Shown here piece after piece: positions 45,765 through 56,027 of a DNA stretch of 64,000 nucleotides. The stretch comes from Ferruginivarius sediminum. Lineage in GTDB: Bacteria; Pseudomonadota; Alphaproteobacteria; Kiloniellales; Rhodovibrionaceae. The stretch is taken from assembly GCF_003344765.1 (NCBI RefSeq), contig NZ_QPMH01000010.1, forward strand, positions 62,001-126,000. The letters run 5' to 3'. Within the stretch, counting starts at the first letter, position 1. The number at the start of each line of letters is the position of its first letter. A program made the translations under genes and the position numbers. The notes under the pieces are model-generated. The model made no database searches. It was not told where the DNA came from and was given only the letters and a program-made list of their open reading frames with translations.

Positions 45765-47018
45765 ATGAAACCGGCCGGCCATCTGGACCCGCAGCCGTGG
45801 ATGATGGCGGACGACACGCGCGCGGTCCTCGCCGCGCTGCGGGCCGAGGGGACGGAGGTGCGCTTTGTCGGCGGCTGCGTGCGCGATAGCCTGCTGCACC
45901 GTCCGGTGAAGGACGTGGATATCGCCACGCCCGACACGCCGGAGACCGTCCTGCGCCTGCTGCGCCAGTCCGGCCTGAAGGCGATACCGACCGGGCTGCA
46001 CCACGGCACGGTGACGGCAGTGTCGGATCATCACCCCTTCGAGATCACGACGCTGCGCGAGGATGTCGAGACCTTCGGCCGCCACGCGCGGGTTGCGTTC
46101 ACAGACGACTGGACGGCCGACGCCGCGCGCCGGGACTTCACCATGAACGCGATGTTCCTGGCGCCCGAGGGTGCGATCTACGACCCCTTCGACGGCTTGC
46201 CGGACCTGCGCGCCGGGCGGGTGCGCTTCGTCGGCGAGCCGGCGCAGCGAATCCAGGAGGACTATCTGCGGCTGCTGCGCTTCTTCCGCTTCCATGCCCA
46301 TTACGGCCACGGCGCGCCGGACGCTGACGGCCTGCGGGCGGCGACGGCCTTCGCACCGCATCTCGTCGAGCTTTCGGGTGAGCGTATCCGCGAGGAGCTG
46401 CTGCGGCTGCTGTCCGCCCCCGACCCGGCGCCGGTGCTGCGGGACATGCTGGCCCACGGTATCCTGGCCGCGATCCTGCCGGAGGCGAAGCTGGCGGAGC
46501 GGCTCGACGCGCTCGTCGGACTGGAACGGCCGGCGGGCGTGGCGGGGGACCCGATCCTCCGCCTTGCCGCCCTCCTGGAGACGGATCGCGCGGGCGCCGA
46601 GGACGTGGCGGAACGCCTGCGTTTCTCCCGCCGGGAAGCGCGGTGGCTGGCCGATTTGCTGGCACCCGCGCGGGACGTGGGAATCGGCGACTCGGGGTCG
46701 GCGCTGCGACGCGCGATGTACCGACTGGGGCCGGAGCTGGTGCGCGATCTCCTGCTGCTTGCCGCCGCGAGTCGCAAGGCGGAAGGGGAGTTGGTCGACG
46801 GCGAGCGGCTGACCGCGGCGCTGGCGGAAGTGGCTGCCTGGACTCCGCGGCACTTGCCTATCGGGGGAGCGGATGCGCAGGCTGTGGGGATATCGCCGGG
46901 TCCGGAGATGGGCGCGGCGCTGCGCGCGGTCGAGCGGTGGTGGGAAGAGCGGGATTTCGTCCCCGACCGCGCGGCCTGCCTGGCCAAACTGCGGGAAGTG
47001 GCGGAGCGGCGGTCTTGA
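45765..47018 (+). CDS. cca: CCA tRNA nucleotidyltransferase / polyA polymerase family
   Basis: The enzyme adds or repairs the 3' CCA end of tRNAs. The ATG at 45765 gives 417 residues; an upstream frame is ignored because it spans a hairpin. The nucleotidyltransferase head has VRFVGGCVRDSLL and DVDIATPDTPE with the metal-binding Asp pair. Then come AARRDFTMNAMFLAPEG and RIQEDYLRLLRFFRFHAHYG. The body and tail are helical and fit the alphaproteobacterial class II form. Its TGA overlaps a TTG start of the next gene. Confidence 0.93.
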   Translation: MKPAGHLDPQPWMMADDTRAVLAALRAEGTEVRFVGGCVRDSLLHRPVKDVDIATPDTPETVLRLLRQSGLKAIPTGLHHGTVTAVSDHHPFEITTLREDVETFGRHARVAFTDDWTADAARRDFTMNAMFLAPEGAIYDPFDGLPDLRAGRVRFVGEPAQRIQEDYLRLLRFFRFHAHYGHGAPDADGLRAATAFAPHLVELSGERIREELLRLLSAPDPAPVLRDMLAHGILAAILPEAKLAERLDALVGLERPAGVAGDPILRLAALLETDRAGAEDVAERLRFSRREARWLADLLAPARDVGIGDSGSALRRAMYRLGPELVRDLLLLAAASRKAEGELVDGERLTAALAEVAAWTPRHLPIGGADAQAVGISPGPEMGAALRAVERWWEERDFVPDRAACLAKLREVAERRS

Positions 47019-47437
47019 AGGAAATCGTTCGGCTGGGGGTTGTCGTGGCGGCGGCGGCGGTGGCGGCGGCCGGGGCAGCCTACATCCTTGAGCAGCGCCC
47101 CAAGGCGCCGCCGTCGGCGGGCGACAGGCTGGCGGCGAAGCGGGTGCGTACCTACTACGCCGCGAATCCGCCGCGCCCGGATTGGCACGTCCGGGATGTG
47201 GAGGCGACACAGGGCCGCGTGCTGGTGCACCTGGAAGTGCCCTCGGCGCAGGCGGCGGCCTTGCTGAAAAGCCCGATGGGCTTCCAGCAGGCCAGCATCG
47301 CCGAGGTCTGTCCGGGCGCCGATCTCTGGGATGAGGTGGGCAGCGCGACCGACCTGCAAATCCGCGCCACGATGCCGTCTGGAGAGCCCTTCTTGCGCGT
47401 CGACTGCCGCCGTTTCACGGCCCCGGCGGCGGGGTAG
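47015..47437 (+). CDS. Membrane-anchored protein of unknown function (TTG start)
   Basis: TTG 47015 overlaps the cca stop and gives 140 residues; no better start is seen. One N-terminal hydrophobic segment (about 6-25, rich in Ala and Val) would serve as anchor or uncleaved signal. The soluble part has two Cys (IAEVCPGADLW, FLRVDCRRF) and a beta-strand-like pattern. I do not recognise the family. Codon use is like that of its neighbours. It is convergent with hemF, 15 bases away. Confidence 0.65.
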   Translation: MKEIVRLGVVVAAAAVAAAGAAYILEQRPKAPPSAGDRLAAKRVRTYYAANPPRPDWHVRDVEATQGRVLVHLEVPSAQAAALLKSPMGFQQASIAEVCPGADLWDEVGSATDLQIRATMPSGEPFLRVDCRRFTAPAAG

Positions 47438-47452
47438 GCGCGGCTTTCGGCG

Positions 47453-48349
47453 TTACGGCCAGCCGGCCAGCGGCGGCAGCGACATCAGGATGGCTTCCGG
47501 GTTGCCGCCGGTCTGCAGGCCGAATCGGGTACCCCGGTCGTAAAGCAGGTTGAACTCGACGTAACGCCCCCGGCGGAAAAGCTGATGCTGGCGGTCGGCT
47601 TCGGTCCAGGGCTTGTGCATGTGCCGGCGCACCAACGTGGGGTAGATGTCCAGGAAGGCCTTGCCGACGTCGCGGGTGAACGCGAAGTCCGCCTCCCAGT
47701 CGCCGCTGTCCAGGTAATCGTAGAAGATGCCGCCGACGCCGCGCGCCTCGCCGCGATGCTTGATGAAGAAGTAGTCGTCGGCCCAGGCCTTGAAGCGCGG
47801 GTAATAGCCCGGGTCGTGCGCGTCGCAGGCGGCCTGCATTGCCGCGTGGAAGTCGCGGGTATCCGCCTCGTCCTCGCGGCTGGGATTCAAGTCGCTGCCG
47901 CCACCGAACCAGCTTGTCGCGGTGACGATGTGCCGCGTGTTCATGTGTACCGCCGGCACGTGGGGCGAGCGCATGTGCGCCACCAGCGAGATGCCCGACG
48001 CCCAGAAGGTGGGATCGGCCTCGGCACCCGGAATCTCCTTGGCGAAACCTTCGCTGAACCGGCCCTGGACGGTGGAGATGTTCACGCCCACCTTCTCGAA
48101 GACGCGGCCGTGCATGATCGACATCGTGCCACCGCCGGGTTCCTCGACCTCCGGATCCTGGCGCCGCCAGGTCCGGCGTTCGAAGCGGCCGGGCGGCGTG
48201 TCGGCCAGGCGTTCGGCGTTCTCGCCGGAAAGCTCGTCCTCCAGGCGCTCGAAGGCCGCGCAGATGTCGTCGCGCAGCTCGCGGAACCAGGATTCGGCGC
48301 GCTGCTTGCGCTCGGTTGCGAGGTCGTGTGTGTCGGCCGTGTCTGTCAC
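47453..48349 (-). CDS. hemF: Oxygen-dependent coproporphyrinogen III oxidase
   Basis: HemF decarboxylates coproporphyrinogen III to protoporphyrinogen IX with oxygen in haem synthesis. The GTG at 48349 gives 298 residues, a normal length. Signatures are [57 protein letters not shown] and [20 protein letters not shown]. The end is [15 protein letters not shown]. The start overlaps the trmL stop by four bases. No anaerobic HemN is seen in the window. Confidence 0.97.
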   Translation of the reverse strand: MTDTADTHDLATERKQRAESWFRELRDDICAAFERLEDELSGENAERLADTPPGRFERRTWRRQDPEVEEPGGGTMSIMHGRVFEKVGVNISTVQGRFSEGFAKEIPGAEADPTFWASGISLVAHMRSPHVPAVHMNTRHIVTATSWFGGGSDLNPSREDEADTRDFHAAMQAACDAHDPGYYPRFKAWADDYFFIKHRGEARGVGGIFYDYLDSGDWEADFAFTRDVGKAFLDIYPTLVRRHMHKPWTEADRQHQLFRRGRYVEFNLLYDRGTRFGLQTGGNPEAILMSLPPLAGWP

Positions 48350-48840
48350 GAGTCGCCAGTCTCCTCGAAATCGCTTGCGGGGGCGCCATGCCGCGCGAAG
48401 CCGCCGGTCTGTCGCAGCGCCTCACCCGCCGTCATCGCCGCGGCGATGGCGACGTTCAGGGACCGCTGGCCGGGACAAAGCGGTATGCGTATGCAGGCGT
48501 CAACATTTGCATGCACGTCTTCCGGCACACCCGCGCTTTCCCGGCCAAGCAACAGCGTGTCGTCGGCGCGGAAACCAAAATCGGTATAGCTGGTATCGGC
48601 GCGTGTCGTCAGCAAGATAAGGCGTCCAGGCGACCGCTTGTCGCGGAACCGGGCCCAGGAGGCGTGCCTGGTCATATGCACCGAGGCAAGATAATCCATG
48701 CCCGCCCGGCGCAGCCGGCTGTCCGAGAGGACGAACCCACAGGGCTCGATGATGTCCACGGCGAGGCCAAGGCAGGCCGCGAGGCGAAGAATCGTGCCGG
48801 TGTTCTGCGGAATATCCGGCTGATAGAGGGCAAGGCGCAT
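48346..48840 (-). CDS. trmL: tRNA (cytidine/uridine-2'-O-)-methyltransferase TrmL
   Basis: TrmL methylates the ribose of wobble position 34 in tRNA-Leu. The ATG at 48840 gives 164 residues beginning [20 protein letters not shown], the family start. The SPOUT knot is shown by [20 protein letters not shown] and [20 protein letters not shown], which bind S-adenosylmethionine. It is coupled to hemF by a GTGA overlap. It is divergent from petA, with 239 non-coding bases between. Confidence 0.93.
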   Translation of the reverse strand: MRLALYQPDIPQNTGTILRLAACLGLAVDIIEPCGFVLSDSRLRRAGMDYLASVHMTRHASWARFRDKRSPGRLILLTTRADTSYTDFGFRADDTLLLGRESAGVPEDVHANVDACIRIPLCPGQRSLNVAIAAAMTAGEALRQTGGFARHGAPASDFEETGDS

Positions 48841-49079
48841 GACGGCGGCTATGCCTTTCGCGTGGCGGTCTTCGGGCTTTCGTTCGCGGGCAATTTCCTC
48901 TATATCCGACCCGCGATGCAAGCTGGGGCAGGGGGTGACTGTGGCGAGATGTCGCATGTTGCATGTGTTAGCCGCAGCTATGTTCGCAGCGCGGAGGACG
49001 GGTGCGGGTCCGAGTAATGGCGGCTGCGCGTGATGTGTCAGTCGGCGGGCGCGTGAAAGCCACGAGGGAAGAAGACGTC

Positions 49080-49637
49080 ATGGCCGAAACGGCGAAATCC
49101 AGCCAGAAACACGGCGGCGGGGCCGACGCGTCCCGGCGCGACTTCCTATACCTCGCCAGCGGCGCCATGGGTGCGGTCGGTGTCGCCGCGGTCGCCTGGC
49201 CGCTGGTCGACACGCTGAACCCATCGGCGGACGTGCTGGCGCTGGCCTCGACCGAGGTCGACCTGTCGCCGATCCAGGAGGGGATGGCGATTACCGTCAC
49301 TTGGCGCGGCAAGCCGGTGTTCGTGCGCCACCGCACCGAGGCGGAGATCGAGCAGGCCCGTTCGGTGGAGGTGGACGACCTGCGCGATCCGCAGGCCGAC
49401 GCCGACCGCGTGCAGGAGGCGCCCTGGCTGGTGGTCATCGGCATCTGCACGCATCTGGGCTGCATTCCGCTGGGCAACAAGCCAAGCGAGCCGCGCGGCG
49501 ACTGGGGCGGCTGGTTCTGCCCGTGCCACGGGTCGCACTACGACACCGCCGGGCGCATCCGTAAGGGACCCGCGCCGGAGAACCTGCCGGTGCCGCAGTA
49601 CCAGTTCGTCGACGACACCACGATCAAGATCGGGTAG
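49080..49637 (+). CDS. petA: Ubiquinol-cytochrome c reductase Rieske iron-sulfur subunit
   Basis: This is the [2Fe-2S] subunit of complex III. The ATG at 49080 gives 185 residues. A twin-arginine motif ([19 protein letters not shown]19/R20) precedes a membrane anchor, so Tat export is expected. Cluster ligands are C123 and H125 (GICTHLGC) and C147 and H150 ([10 protein letters not shown]), with C128 and C149 as the disulfide. It is first in the operon with petB 11 bases later. The upstream in-frame extension is not conserved. Confidence 0.97.
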   Translation: MAETAKSSQKHGGGADASRRDFLYLASGAMGAVGVAAVAWPLVDTLNPSADVLALASTEVDLSPIQEGMAITVTWRGKPVFVRHRTEAEIEQARSVEVDDLRDPQADADRVQEAPWLVVIGICTHLGCIPLGNKPSEPRGDWGGWFCPCHGSHYDTAGRIRKGPAPENLPVPQYQFVDDTTIKIG

Positions 49638-49648
49638 GGGCGCGCGCG

Positions 49649-50905
49649 ATGAGCGAGTTCAAGACCAACAGCAAGGTGGTCAAGTGGATCGACCACCGAC
49701 TTCCGATTTTCTCGTTCATGCACGAGGAGCTGCACGCCTATCCGGCGCCGAGGAACCTGTCCTACATGTGGAACTTCGGCTCGCTGGCGGGCATCGCGCT
49801 CGTGATCATGATCGTCACCGGCATCGTGCTGGCGATGCAGTACGTCGCGCACACCGCGCATGCGTTCGATTCGATTGAGCACATCATGCGCAACGTCAAC
49901 TACGGCTGGCTGGTGCGCTACATCCACATGAACGGGGCGTCGTTCTTCTTCATCGTCGTCTATATCCACATATTCCGCGGGCTTTACTACGGTTCCTACA
50001 AGTCGCCGCGCGAGCTGTTGTGGATCCTGGGCGTGGTGATCCTGCTGCTGATGATGGCGACCGCGTTCATGGGCTACACGCTGCCCTGGGGCCAGATGAG
50101 CTACTGGGGCGCGACGGTGATCACCAACCTGTTCTCGGCGATCCCGGTTGTCGGCGACAGCATCGTCACCTGGCTGTGGGGCGGTTTCGCGGTCGGCAAC
50201 CCGACGCTGAAGCGCTTCTTCGCCCTGCATTACCTGCTGCCGTTCGTGATCGTGGCCGTGGTGTTCCTGCACCTGTGGGCGCTCCACCGCTTCGGCTCGA
50301 ACAACCCGCTGGGCATCGACGCCAAGGGCCCGCAGGACAAGATCCCCTTCCATCCGTACTACACGGTGAAGGATGCGTTCGGACTGGGCGTGTTCCTGAC
50401 GATCTTCGCGCTCTTTGTGTTTTTCGCGCCGAATTACCTGGGTCATCCGGACAACTACATCCCGGCCGATCCGCTGCAGACGCCGCCGCACATCGTGCCG
50501 GAATGGTACTTCCTGCCGTTCTACGCCATCCTGCGCTCGATCCCGGACAAGCTGCTGGGCGTGCTGGCGATGTTCGGCGCCATCGCCGTGCTGGCCGTGC
50601 TGCCTTGGCTGGACCGCTCGCCGGTGCGTAGCGGCAAGTTCCGGCCGATCTTCAAGCAGTTCTACGTGCTGCTGCTGATCGACGTGCTGGTGCTGGGCTG
50701 GGTTGGCGCGAAGCCGCCGGAGGGTATCTATCTGGTGCTCGGCCGCGTGGCGACGGCTTACTACTTCCTGCACTTCCTCGTGGTGCTGCCGCTCCTGGCC
50801 GTGTTCGAGAAGCCGCGGCCGCTGCCGCACAGTATCTCGGAGCCCGTGTTGAAGGGCGGCGGTCAGGCCGCCGGCGCGACGGCGAAGCCGATGGAGAAGG
50901 CGTAA
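49649..50905 (+). CDS. petB: Cytochrome b of complex III
   Basis: Cytochrome b carries haems bL and bH and both quinone sites. The 418-residue product has about eight membrane helices. It shows [20 protein letters not shown] and the second His-pair region ([20 protein letters not shown]), the Qo-site [18 protein letters not shown], and [20 protein letters not shown]. The C-terminus is a short polar tail. It is followed by petC after two bases. Confidence 0.98.
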   Translation: MSEFKTNSKVVKWIDHRLPIFSFMHEELHAYPAPRNLSYMWNFGSLAGIALVIMIVTGIVLAMQYVAHTAHAFDSIEHIMRNVNYGWLVRYIHMNGASFFFIVVYIHIFRGLYYGSYKSPRELLWILGVVILLLMMATAFMGYTLPWGQMSYWGATVITNLFSAIPVVGDSIVTWLWGGFAVGNPTLKRFFALHYLLPFVIVAVVFLHLWALHRFGSNNPLGIDAKGPQDKIPFHPYYTVKDAFGLGVFLTIFALFVFFAPNYLGHPDNYIPADPLQTPPHIVPEWYFLPFYAILRSIPDKLLGVLAMFGAIAVLAVLPWLDRSPVRSGKFRPIFKQFYVLLLIDVLVLGWVGAKPPEGIYLVLGRVATAYYFLHFLVVLPLLAVFEKPRPLPHSISEPVLKGGGQAAGATAKPMEKA

Positions 50906-50907
50906 CA

Positions 50908-51669
50908 ATGAAACGACTGTTCACTGCTGCGACCGTCGCTCTCCTCACCACGTTCGGAGCCGGTGCGGCCCAGGCGGCCGAGGGCGCGGCGATCCCCGAC
51001 CACGAGTTCTCGTTCGAGGGCATCTTCGGCACCTTCGACCGGGCCGCCGCGCAGCGGGGCCTGCAGGTCTACAATCAGGTCTGCGCGAGCTGCCATTCGC
51101 TGAAGTACGTCGCCTTCCGCACGCTGGGCGACCTGGGCTACGAGCCGGAACAGGTGGAGGCGCTGGCCGCGCAATACCAGGTGACGGACGGGCCGAACGA
51201 CCAGGGCGAGATGTATCAGCGGGAGGCCAAGGCCTCCGACGCCTTCCCGTCGCCGTTCCCGAACGATGCGGCGGCGCGGGCGGCCAACGGCGGCGCGCTT
51301 CCGCCCGACCTCTCCGTCATCACACAGGCGCGGCCGAACGGTCCCGATTATCTGCATGCCCTGCTGACGGGCTATGAAGAGGCACCGGCCGATGCCGACC
51401 TGCCGCCGGGGCAGTACTGGAACACCGCGTTCCCGGGCCATCAGATCGCCATGCCGCCGCCGCTGTCGGAAGGCATTGTCGAATACCAGGACGGCACGGA
51501 GGCGACTGTCTCCCAGATGGCGCACGACGTAACCGTGTTCCTGCACTGGGCGGCCGAGCCGCACATGGAAGCCCGCAAGCGTGGGGGCATCGGCGTGGTG
51601 CTGTTCCTGCTGATCTTCACTGGCATGCTCTATGCCGTGAAGCGCAAGGTCTGGCGGGATCTGCACTGA
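50908..51669 (+). CDS. petC: Cytochrome c1 of complex III
   Basis: Cytochrome c1 passes electrons from the Rieske centre to cytochrome c. The 253-residue product has a cleavable signal peptide (LLTTFGAGAAQAAEG). The haem c site CASCH is C59, C62 and H63, and a likely axial Met lies in GHQIAMPPPLSEGIV. One C-terminal anchor helix follows (GIGVVLFLLIFTGMLYAV). It ends the pet operon; two hairpins lie behind it. Confidence 0.98.
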   Translation: MKRLFTAATVALLTTFGAGAAQAAEGAAIPDHEFSFEGIFGTFDRAAAQRGLQVYNQVCASCHSLKYVAFRTLGDLGYEPEQVEALAAQYQVTDGPNDQGEMYQREAKASDAFPSPFPNDAAARAANGGALPPDLSVITQARPNGPDYLHALLTGYEEAPADADLPPGQYWNTAFPGHQIAMPPPLSEGIVEYQDGTEATVSQMAHDVTVFLHWAAEPHMEARKRGGIGVVLFLLIFTGMLYAVKRKVWRDLH

Positions 51670-51984
51670 TTTTCGCAGCGGATCGGGTCGAAGCCTGGAG
51701 GCGGCGATCCGATCCGACAGTGCCGGCGACGAATGACCGGCGGAGCGGGACTTGATTTCGGGCGGTATCGCCGACGGCGGTGCCGCCCGAAGTGTATTCA
51801 GGTTCGCGAGTTGAACCGGCCCCGGCTCGCCACAAGATGGGGAGGAACATTCAAGGGCGGGCTGTGGGCCCAATAGGACGCGACGGCCACGTGGACGCAT
51901 TATTCGCCGGCGATGGAATGGGCGGGGGAATGTACCGGCGGCTGCGTCCGTGATGTCCCAGGTTCGAGAGCTTGAATAGACCGC
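51670..51984 (+). other. Non-coding stretch behind petC with two strong hairpins
   Basis: No gene is seen in 315 bases. Ten bases after the petC stop, CGGATCGGGTCG (51679-51690) pairs with CGATCCGATCCG (51705-51716), 12 pairs with one G-U. Further on, GGGCGGTATCGCCG (51760-51773) pairs with CGGCGGTGCCGCCC (51775-51788), with two G-U pairs. Neither has a T-run. They may stabilise the pet mRNA or stop transcription with Rho; an unannotated small RNA is also possible. Confidence 0.45.
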
Positions 51985-54900
51985 TCAGTGGGTTACGAGC
52001 TGGGATTTCACATCGGCAGTGCCAAGCAGGCGCGCCCCGGGAAGGCGGACGTTGGCTGTGGTTCCCTTGCCCAAGGCGGATTCGAGCCACAATTCGCCGC
52101 CGTGGCATTCCACCAGTGCCTTCGTCAGCGGCAGGCCCAGCCCTGTACCCTCGTAGCCGCGACTGATGGCGGAATCAACCTGGGCGAAGGGCTCCATCAC
52201 CTTCCTGAGATTGTTCGCGGAGATACCCTGGCCGGTGTCCCGCACCTGCATAAAGATACCGCCATCGGTTTCCAGGCCGGTGTGGATCGTGACCGTGCCG
52301 CCTGGCGGGGTGAATTTGACCGCGTTGGAGAGCAGGTTCAGCAGGATCTGCTTAAGCCGGCGCGAATCCGCGCGGATTCGAATTTCGCCGTCGGGTGCCT
52401 CAAGCTCGAGGTCCAGATGGCCCCGTTCCGCCTTGTGCTGGACCAGACGTACGCAGCTTTGCACGATATCGCTGAGGTCGACCTCCTCTTCCGCCAGTTC
52501 GACCGCGCCCGCTTCCGCCTTCGAGACATCGAGGATATCATTGATGATGTTCAGCAGATGCTCGCCGCTCTCGCGGATGTCTGTTGCATAGCACCGGTTC
52601 CGCTCGCCGATCTTGCCGAAGATCTCGCGCTCCATCACCTCCGAAAAGCCGATGATCGCGTTCAGCGGCGTGCGCAGCTCGTGGCTCATGTTAGCGAGGA
52701 ACTCACTCTTCGTCCGGTTCGCGAGTTCCGCCGCCTCCTTCGCCCGGCGCAGCGTTTCCTCCGAGCGTTTCACCTCGGTGATATCCTGAAGTGCGCCGAC
52801 GGTGCGGACAAGCTGTCCGTGATGGTCGCACACGGGCTCGCCGATCTCGCGGCCGTAGCGCTGCTCGCCCTGAGCCGTGTAGAAGCGGTATTCGACCTCA
52901 AACGGTTCGGGATTCTCGCGGGTGCTTTCGATGACCCGCAGATAGCGCTCGCGGTCGTCGGGATGAATATAGTGAAGGGCATCCGAAACCGTCTTGAAGG
53001 CCTCGTGATACTGGTCTGGCGTCATGCCGAGCATCTTGACGAGTTCGGGCGAGGCATAGACGAGCTGGTCCTCTGTCTCGTCCCAGACCCAGTGCCCGAG
53101 GTTCGCCAGGTTCGCGGCGTGGGCCAGCAGCGTCGCGCTTTCGCGTAGCTGGGCCTCCACTTCCTTACGGTCGGTGACGTCGCTGGCCGCACCCAGGATG
53201 CGCGTTATCCGTCCGGTCTCGGGGTCGAACTCGGCCCTGCCATGCAGGCGAACCCACCGTCGTTCACCGTTGGTGTCGAATATGCGGAAGTCGTCGACCG
53301 GCGACTCGCCTCGCTGAAGCTGGCCGATACGCCGCTCCAGGATGCCGCGGTCGTCGGGATGGACGATGTCGGACCAGCAGCTTTCGCCGTTGCCGGTGAA
53401 CGATGACGGCGTCGCTCCAGCCAGGGTGCCGGCCACCCATTCCACCCGCGCCGATCCATCGGCCGCGACGAGGTAGGAATAGACCATATCGGAGGTCATC
53501 TCGGAAACGGTGCGATAGCGCCGCTCGCTCTCCCGGATCGCCGCGGCGGTCCGGTGTTTTTCGGTCGTGTCCTCGATAATGCCTTCGTAGCCGACCAGAT
53601 TCCCCTGGGTGTCGTAGACGCCCCAGGCACTCTCGGAAAACGGGAAGGTGCTGCCGTCCTTGCGGTACACCTCGGACTCGATGTGACGGACGAAGCCCTG
53701 CTCGTCCACAGCCTTGCGGATGCGCGCGCGGATGCCCGGATCAGCGTAGACGTCGTTGCTGTGCGGGAACCGCTGCAGGAAGTCCGCGGGGTCGTTGCAG
53801 CCGTGCATGCGGGCCAGCGCCGGGTTCACCTCGACGAACGTGCCGTCGGGGGAGGTCAGGTACATGCCCTCCACCGCGTTCTCGAAGATGCTGCGGTAGC
53901 GGTTCTCCTTTTCGCGGACGGTCCGTTCCGCCAGCTTCTGCTCGGTGATGTCGCGCCCGATTCCCCGGTAGCCGACGATGGTTCCATGGTCGTCGTAGAT
54001 CGGTACACCGGAAACCTGAAGCCACTGCTCGCTTTCCTGCATGCGGGTATAGCAGCATTCCAGGTCCGAGAAGGGCTCGCCGCGCGCCATCGAACCCGCG
54101 ATGGTGGGGGACAGATCCTGGACCGCGCCGAACTCCGCCATGATCTCGGAACGCGTCCGTCCGATGAGTTGGGCCTGCACGATGCGATGCTCGGAAGCGG
54201 ACTTCGCTCCGGAATGAAAGGTGAAGCGCTGGTCCATGTCGGTTTCCCAGAACCAGTCGGCACTGATTTCCGCATAGTCCCGGAAGCGCTGCTCGTTCTC
54301 GCGAAGCTGCTGCTCGGCCTGCCGGCGCGCGGTGACATCGATGTAGGTGCGCACGAACCCGCCCTCGGGCAGCGGCTGGCCGCGGACCTCCACCACCGTG
54401 CCGTCCGGACGGATCCGTTCGAAGCTGTGCGGCTCGAAATGGCCGGCCTGCTCAAGCCGGCGACGGACCTCGGCCTCGACATCGACATCGCCGTATTCGC
54501 CGTGCTCGGCATTGTACCTGATGTAGTCCCCGAAATGCTGGCCGGGGCGCAGCATGTTCTCCGGCAGGTCGAAAATCTCGTGCATCCGACGGTTCGTGGC
54601 AACGATGCGCAATTCCGCATCGCAGATGCACACGCCTTCGCTCATGCTGTCGAGAACGGTCTGGAAGTGCTTGCCCAGGCGGCGCAGCGTGTGCGTCTCG
54701 CCGACATCCCGGCAGGTTCCGCGATAACCGAGGAATTCGCCGCTGTCATCGAACACGGGCTTGCCGGTGACGCACAGGATCCGGTGCTCGCCGTTCGGCG
54801 CCGGCACGTTGTAGGTGAAATCGCGGAACAGGCGGTGCGCGGCGAGATCTTCCAGATGGGCGCGCCAGTGCGGGTCGGCCGGATCGCCGCCGGCCGCCTC

Positions 54901-55185
54901 GATCCGCGTGCGGCCCAGGAACGGGGAGGGGTCGTAGACGGCTTTCTGGGCGTCACGCTGCCAGAAGCGCGTGAAGCGGTGCTGGCTGTCGCTTTCCCAG
55001 AACCAGTCGCCTGCGGTCTCGACAGCGTCGTGAAGCCGCTGCCGGGCGCGGGCCAGCTTCCGTTCCGCCTTCCCGGCCCGGCGAGCGAAGTACCAAGCGG
55101 CGGTCCCGGCGGCGGCGATCCCGGTGCCCAGCGTCGCCCAGATTGCAATGTAAGCTATTGAAACCCCGGGCAAGACTTCCCCCAC
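51985..55185 (-). CDS. Membrane-anchored histidine kinase with six PAS domains
   Basis: The GTG at 55185 gives 1066 residues. One membrane helix (about 9-33) is followed by six PAS-type domains near 50-165, 170-290, 300-420, 430-550, 555-675 and 680-805. PAS1 and PAS3 share the opening DWFWESD/DWFWETD. The HisKA box is FLANMSHELRTPLNAIIGFS and the ATPase domain shows QILLNLLSNAVKF, VRDTGQGIS and GTGLGLPLTKALVECHGGEL. There is no receiver domain, so a separate response regulator is needed and none is adjacent. Several PAS units could hold different ligands. It lies between petABC and apt. Confidence 0.92.
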   Translation of the reverse strand: MGEVLPGVSIAYIAIWATLGTGIAAAGTAAWYFARRAGKAERKLARARQRLHDAVETAGDWFWESDSQHRFTRFWQRDAQKAVYDPSPFLGRTRIEAAGGDPADPHWRAHLEDLAAHRLFRDFTYNVPAPNGEHRILCVTGKPVFDDSGEFLGYRGTCRDVGETHTLRRLGKHFQTVLDSMSEGVCICDAELRIVATNRRMHEIFDLPENMLRPGQHFGDYIRYNAEHGEYGDVDVEAEVRRRLEQAGHFEPHSFERIRPDGTVVEVRGQPLPEGGFVRTYIDVTARRQAEQQLRENEQRFRDYAEISADWFWETDMDQRFTFHSGAKSASEHRIVQAQLIGRTRSEIMAEFGAVQDLSPTIAGSMARGEPFSDLECCYTRMQESEQWLQVSGVPIYDDHGTIVGYRGIGRDITEQKLAERTVREKENRYRSIFENAVEGMYLTSPDGTFVEVNPALARMHGCNDPADFLQRFPHSNDVYADPGIRARIRKAVDEQGFVRHIESEVYRKDGSTFPFSESAWGVYDTQGNLVGYEGIIEDTTEKHRTAAAIRESERRYRTVSEMTSDMVYSYLVAADGSARVEWVAGTLAGATPSSFTGNGESCWSDIVHPDDRGILERRIGQLQRGESPVDDFRIFDTNGERRWVRLHGRAEFDPETGRITRILGAASDVTDRKEVEAQLRESATLLAHAANLANLGHWVWDETEDQLVYASPELVKMLGMTPDQYHEAFKTVSDALHYIHPDDRERYLRVIESTRENPEPFEVEYRFYTAQGEQRYGREIGEPVCDHHGQLVRTVGALQDITEVKRSEETLRRAKEAAELANRTKSEFLANMSHELRTPLNAIIGFSEVMEREIFGKIGERNRCYATDIRESGEHLLNIINDILDVSKAEAGAVELAEEEVDLSDIVQSCVRLVQHKAERGHLDLELEAPDGEIRIRADSRRLKQILLNLLSNAVKFTPPGGTVTIHTGLETDGGIFMQVRDTGQGISANNLRKVMEPFAQVDSAISRGYEGTGLGLPLTKALVECHGGELWLESALGKGTTANVRLPGARLLGTADVKSQLVTH

Positions 55186-55280
55186 CGCGCATGCCTTTGG
55201 GCAGGTTATAACACTATTACATGAGTTCTAAATCGTTAGTGTGAATCACGCGTTAAATCGAAGCGCCGGGCTGGCGGCCA

Positions 55281-55796
55281 TCAGGATTCGAAAGAGATCA
55301 ATGAGTGTACCGGAATATCGATCTTTTCGCGACCCGAGAGGAATGCAAGCTCGATAATGCACGCGCAGCCACGAACGTCGGCGCCCATCTTGCGCAGAAG
55401 CTCGACCGAGGCGCGCATGGTGCCGCCGGTCGCCAGCAGGTCATCCAGGACGACGACACGCTGGCCGGGCTTCACGGCGTCTTCCTGCATCTCGATGGTG
55501 TCGCTCCCGTATTCCAGGTCGTAGGTGTAGGGAATCGTGGCCCCCGGCAGCTTGCCCTGCTTGCGGATCATGACGAACCCCAGGCCGAGCTGGAGGGCCA
55601 GCGGTGCGGCCACCAGGAAACCGCGGCTTTCGATACCCGCCAGGATGTCCGGCTTCTCGGGGCCAATGGCGCCGACGAGCTGGCGAACCGTCTCTTGCCA
55701 CGCCTGCGGGTGGGCGAGAAGCGTCGAGATGTCGTAGAACAGGATGCCCGGCTTGGGAAAGTCGGGAACCTGCCGGATGTGCTGCTTCAGATCCAT
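55281..55796 (-). CDS. apt: Adenine phosphoribosyltransferase
   Basis: Apt makes AMP from adenine and PRPP in purine salvage. The 171-residue product has the standard length and starts [20 protein letters not shown]. The PRPP-binding motif is [17 protein letters not shown], and [14 protein letters not shown] and [16 protein letters not shown] are also typical. It lies 95 bases in front of the six-PAS kinase on the same strand. Upstream is a 231-base divergent spacer to the aminotransferase gene, in which I see no clear promoter. Confidence 0.96.
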   Translation of the reverse strand: MDLKQHIRQVPDFPKPGILFYDISTLLAHPQAWQETVRQLVGAIGPEKPDILAGIESRGFLVAAPLALQLGLGFVMIRKQGKLPGATIPYTYDLEYGSDTIEMQEDAVKPGQRVVVLDDLLATGGTMRASVELLRKMGADVRGCACIIELAFLSGREKIDIPVHSLISFES

Positions 55797-56027
55797 GATG
55801 GGGAATGACCTTTTGCCTACCCTTGCGTGTATTATTGCGTCTCTTGGTCACACTAATGCGCGTGCTCGGCCCAGGCAATCTCGGCTTGGAGCGATACTCG
55901 TTTTTCCTCGGCGCGGATCAGCCATGCGCCGCGCGCGTCTTGCAAGCGGCCTGCTTATGAAGTTGCATAGCGTGAAGCAAGGCCGAAAAGTTTCCATCGT
56001 TCTTCACAAGCAACATCGTTTGCCGTC

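Noticed and set aside
48841..49079. tRNA or small gene in the trmL-petA divergent gap
   Set aside because: No cloverleaf, no GGTTCGA-type T-loop, and the only frame joins petA as a non-conserved extension.
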